Positions 5,468 through 7,132 of a DNA stretch of 7,132 bases are shown one piece after another. The DNA comes from an uncultured Curtobacterium sp. (GTDB taxonomy: Bacteria > Actinomycetota > Actinomycetes > Actinomycetales > Microbacteriaceae), in the NCBI GenBank assembly GCA_913774725.1, contig CAJYIG010000161.1, forward strand, positions 1 through 7,132, written 5' to 3'. Position 1 is the stretch's first letter, and each line of letters starts with the position of its first letter. The notes under the pieces were generated by a model. It ran no database searches, had not been told where the DNA came from, and was given only the letters and a program-made list of their open reading frames with translations. Both the position numbers and the translations under genes were made by a program.

Positions 5468-5704
5468 CGACCTGGCAGTGACCGGCGGGGTCGCGGTCCC
5501 GGCGAGACCGGCCGTCGGTGTCGAGACGACTCCTCAAGCCATCGGCGCCGGGTGCCGTCGTGGACACCAGCTGCAGGTGGGCGAGGACGACCCTGGCACG
5601 CACGGCCTTCCCTCCGACCGCGTCCATCCGGAACACGGCGCGGTGCGACGACGTTGACCCACGCGGCGCCCGACCGGCGGGTGCCGCTGACGGAAGGTGT
5701 GCAC
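5468..5704. other. Gene-poor region between the glycosyltransferase and ABM genes
   Basis: I recognise no gene here. On the minus strand an open frame from GTG 5636 (or ATG 5627) reads MDAVGGKAVRARVVLAHLQL and has G/C-biased third positions for roughly its first 30 codons. It then becomes arginine-rich and runs into the antisense of the glycosyltransferase gene. No Shine-Dalgarno-supported start and no known family is apparent. A TTGACC at 5654-5659 on the plus strand could be a -35, but no -10 follows at 16-18 bp. No convincing terminator hairpin was found after the glycosyltransferase stop. Confidence 0.5.
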
Positions 5705-6010
5705 ATGACCCAGACGGTGCTCCTCGAGGTCCAGCTGCGGGACGACGTCACGCAGGACACCATCGACTCCGCGATCCGCGAGACCCTCGCCCAGACGGCG
5801 ACCTTCGCGGGCAACGAGTCCCTCGAGGTCCTGGTCGACGACGACGACCCGCTGCGCCTCGTCGTGCTCGAGCGGTGGACGACCCCGGCCGACCACGACG
5901 CCTACGTCGCCTGGCGCGCCACCGACGAGGGTGCCCCGCGCGCCCTCGGCGCGATCGTCGCCGCCCCGCCCGTGACCCGCACGTTCAGCCGGACGCTCGA
6001 CCTCGGCTGA
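5705..6010 (+). CDS. Small ABM-type (antibiotic biosynthesis monooxygenase-like) alpha/beta-barrel protein
   Basis: This 101-aa protein is the size of a single ABM domain, a dimeric alpha+beta barrel. The order fits: a first strand TVLLEVQL (4-11), a helix DTIDSAIRETLAQTA (18-32), the strand SLEVLVDDDDPLRLVVLERW (39-58), and a helix TPADHDAYVAWR (60-71) whose W..pADHdaYvaW pattern is typical of the family. Members range from quinone-forming oxygenases to haem-degrading enzymes and many proteins of unknown role. No clear catalytic signature lets me choose among them. ATG 5705 is preceded by GGAAGG (5692-5697) at 7-nt spacing, which fixes the start; the open frame extends upstream to 5552 without support. 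The pxpA promoter begins 9 bp after its stop, so it is probably a separate transcription unit. The family call is moderate to good; the function is unknown. Confidence 0.75.
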   Translation: MTQTVLLEVQLRDDVTQDTIDSAIRETLAQTATFAGNESLEVLVDDDDPLRLVVLERWTTPADHDAYVAWRATDEGAPRALGAIVAAPPVTRTFSRTLDLG

Positions 6011-6018
6011 CCGGAGGG

Positions 6019-6047
6019 GTGACACCGTCACGGGCGCTCGGTAGATT
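6019..6047 (+). promoter_or_regulatory. Promoter of the pxp operon: GTGACA - 17 bp - TAGATT
   Basis: A -35-like GTGACA (6019-6024) and a -10-like TAGATT (6042-6047) are separated by exactly 17 bp and lie 34 bp upstream of the pxpA GTG. This is the best-formed promoter in the window. The -35 lies inside a small perfect inverted repeat, GTGAC-ACC-GTCAC (6019-6031), which may be coincidence or a second regulator site. Confidence 0.65.
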
Positions 6048-6056
6048 GTTGAACAA
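6046..6056. promoter_or_regulatory. TTGTT-G-AACAA palindrome, candidate GntR-type operator
   Basis: This 11-bp perfect palindrome with a one-base centre overlaps the last two bases of the -10 element and covers the expected transcription start. It matches the general TNGTNNNACNA form of FadR/FCD-subfamily GntR operators. Pxp operons in actinobacteria often carry a GntR-family regulator gene, and bound repressor here would block RNA polymerase. The regulator itself is not in this window. Confidence 0.5.
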
Positions 6057-6080
6057 CCACCCGACGACGCAGGAGCGCCC

Positions 6081-6857
6081 GTGACGACGATCGACCTCAA
6101 CAGCGACCTCGGCGAGGGCTACGGCGCGTGGACGGCCGGTGACGACCGGGCGGTCCTCGACCTCGTGACGAGCGCGAACATCGCGTGCGGAGCGCACGCC
6201 GGGGACCCGACGATCATGCTCGCGACCGCGCGCGCAGCCGTGGCACGAGGGGTCGCGATCGGTGCCCACGTGGCCTACCGGGACCTCGCCGGGTTCGGCC
6301 GACGCCCGGTGCACGTGACGCCGGACGAGCTGCACGCCGACGTCGTGCACCAGCTCGGCGCGATGGCCGCCGCGGCGACGGTCGCCGGCGGGCGCGTCAC
6401 GTACGTCAAGCCCCACGGCGCGCTCTACAACACCGCCTGCGCCGACACGGTGCAGGCCGAGGCCGTCGTCCGTGCGGTCGCCGACGTCGACCCCTCGCTC
6501 GCCGTCCTCGCCCTGCCCGGCTCCGAGCTCCTCGCTGCGGCCGAGCGCCACGGTCTGCGACCCGTCGCCGAGGCCTTCGCGGACCGCGCCTACGAACCCG
6601 ACGGCTCACTCGTGGCGCGCAGCCGTCCCGGCGCGGTGCTGCACGACCCGGACGAGGTCGCCGCTCGCGTGCTGCGGATGGTGACCGACGGCACCGCGAC
6701 CGCCGTGGACGGGTCCGAGGTGCGGGTGGCCGCCGAGTCGGTGTGCGTGCACGGGGACTCACCCGGTGCCGTCGCGATGGCCCGGGCGATCCGGGAGCTC
6801 CTGTCGGCCGAGGGCGTGGAGCTCACCCCCTTCGCGCCGGGTACGACGACGCCGTGA
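6081..6857 (+). CDS. pxpA: 5-oxoprolinase subunit A (LamB/YcsF family)
   Basis: This 258-aa protein has the normal length for PxpA (YcsF). Its conserved blocks occur in order: [11 protein letters not shown] (5-15), [11 protein letters not shown] (33-43), [16 protein letters not shown] (61-76), [10 protein letters not shown] (108-117), [17 protein letters not shown] (164-180) and [13 protein letters not shown] (219-231). PxpA works with PxpB and PxpC as the bacterial 5-oxoprolinase, hydrolysing 5-oxo-L-proline to L-glutamate with ATP. It clears a compound that forms spontaneously from glutamine and glutamate. GTG 6081 is supported by AGGAG at 6071-6075 and by the conserved DLNxDLGE almost immediately after the start. 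The stop overlaps the next start as GTGA, so pxpA and pxpB are coupled. Expression is probably controlled by the promoter and palindrome just upstream. Confidence 0.95.
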   Translation: MTTIDLNSDLGEGYGAWTAGDDRAVLDLVTSANIACGAHAGDPTIMLATARAAVARGVAIGAHVAYRDLAGFGRRPVHVTPDELHADVVHQLGAMAAAATVAGGRVTYVKPHGALYNTACADTVQAEAVVRAVADVDPSLAVLALPGSELLAAAERHGLRPVAEAFADRAYEPDGSLVARSRPGAVLHDPDEVAARVLRMVTDGTATAVDGSEVRVAAESVCVHGDSPGAVAMARAIRELLSAEGVELTPFAPGTTTP

Positions 6858-7132
6858 CCGAACGCACCGCTGCCGACGTCCGGCCGGCCGGGCGCTCCGC
6901 GGTCCTCGTCACCTTCGACTCCCTCGAACAGGTCGTGGCGTTCCGCGGCGGTCTCGGACCGGACCCCGAGGGCGTCCTGCCCGGCGTGCACGAGGTCGTG
7001 TCCGGCGCCCGGACCCTCCTCCTGCGCTTCGACCCGACGCGCACCGATCCCGCGCGGCTCCGGAGCGCACTCGACCTCGTCGTCCCGGTGCCACCGGCCC
7101 CGAGCACGGACGACGCCACCCTGGTCGTGCCG
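6854..7132 (+). CDS. pxpB: 5-oxoprolinase subunit B (KipI/PxpB family), 3' end missing
   Basis: GTG 6854 overlaps the pxpA stop by 4 bp, and the frame stays open for 93 codons to the window edge. The visible part has the N-terminal pattern of PxpB (KipI, the allophanate hydrolase subunit 1-like domain). It contains [18 protein letters not shown] (13-30), [19 protein letters not shown] (42-60) and a short helix ([10 protein letters not shown]), then an acidic linker and the start of the next strand (ATLVVP), where the window ends. The catalytic region lies beyond it, so whether this is a stand-alone PxpB or a PxpB-PxpC fusion cannot be seen. Position directly after pxpA with translational coupling supports the call. 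The function would be the ATP-dependent activation step of 5-oxoproline hydrolysis, together with PxpC. Confidence 0.85.
   Translation, partial: MTERTAADVRPAGRSAVLVTFDSLEQVVAFRGGLGPDPEGVLPGVHEVVSGARTLLLRFDPTRTDPARLRSALDLVVPVPPAPSTDDATLVVP

Noticed and set aside
1..7132. CRISPR arrays, tRNA or rRNA genes, insertion sequences, attachment sites
   Set aside because: No regularly spaced repeat array with unique spacers, no tRNA-like cloverleaf, no transposase or integrase frame and no flanking target-site duplications were seen. The 25-bp tandem repeats have no spacers.

Overview
The window is very G+C-rich, with third codon positions almost all G or C, GTG starts, 4-bp start/stop overlaps and TAGGNT-type -10 elements placed directly against start codons. 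This points to a high-GC actinobacterium. The gene set and promoter style resemble Microbacteriaceae (a Curtobacterium-like organism is my guess, unproven). Everything looks chromosomal. I see no rRNA, tRNA, CRISPR array, transposase or phage gene.

Layout. (1) 1-414 (+): C-terminal part of a DUF4383 four-helix membrane protein, cut by the left edge. (2) 415-619: convergent intergenic region with a strong hairpin and three tandem 25-bp repeats; the first repeat contains the hairpin's 3' arm. (3) 620-1245 (-): a type II toxin-antitoxin pair, VapC PIN-domain RNase preceded by a VapB-like ribbon-helix-helix antitoxin. The antitoxin has a good Shine-Dalgarno sequence but no ATG, GTG or TTG where its first beta-strand should begin. 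(4) 1328-4126 (-): a tightly overlapped three-gene operon, transcribed in the order extended SDR (OleD-like), metallo-beta-lactamase-fold hydrolase, FabH/KAS III-like condensing enzyme. (5) 4127-4231: divergent promoter region with an adjacent -10 element at each end and short direct repeats between. (6) 4232-5467 (+): GT4 glycosyltransferase. (7) 5468-5704: gene-poor gap. (8) 5705-6010 (+): small ABM-type alpha/beta-barrel protein. (9) 6019-7132 (+): a clear promoter with a GntR-like palindrome, then pxpA and the start of pxpB, subunits of 5-oxoprolinase. pxpB is cut by the right edge and pxpC is expected beyond it.

How the genes work together. The pxp genes should open pyroglutamate (5-oxoproline) to glutamate using ATP. 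The SDR/MBL/KAS III trio is the least explained part. A condensing enzyme plus an OleD-like reductase recalls the ends of the olefin (Ole) pathway, but OleB and OleC are not in the window and an MBL hydrolase sits between the two genes. I read it as a candidate small acyl-condensation/reduction pathway with unknown product. The divergent glycosyltransferase may or may not be part of it.
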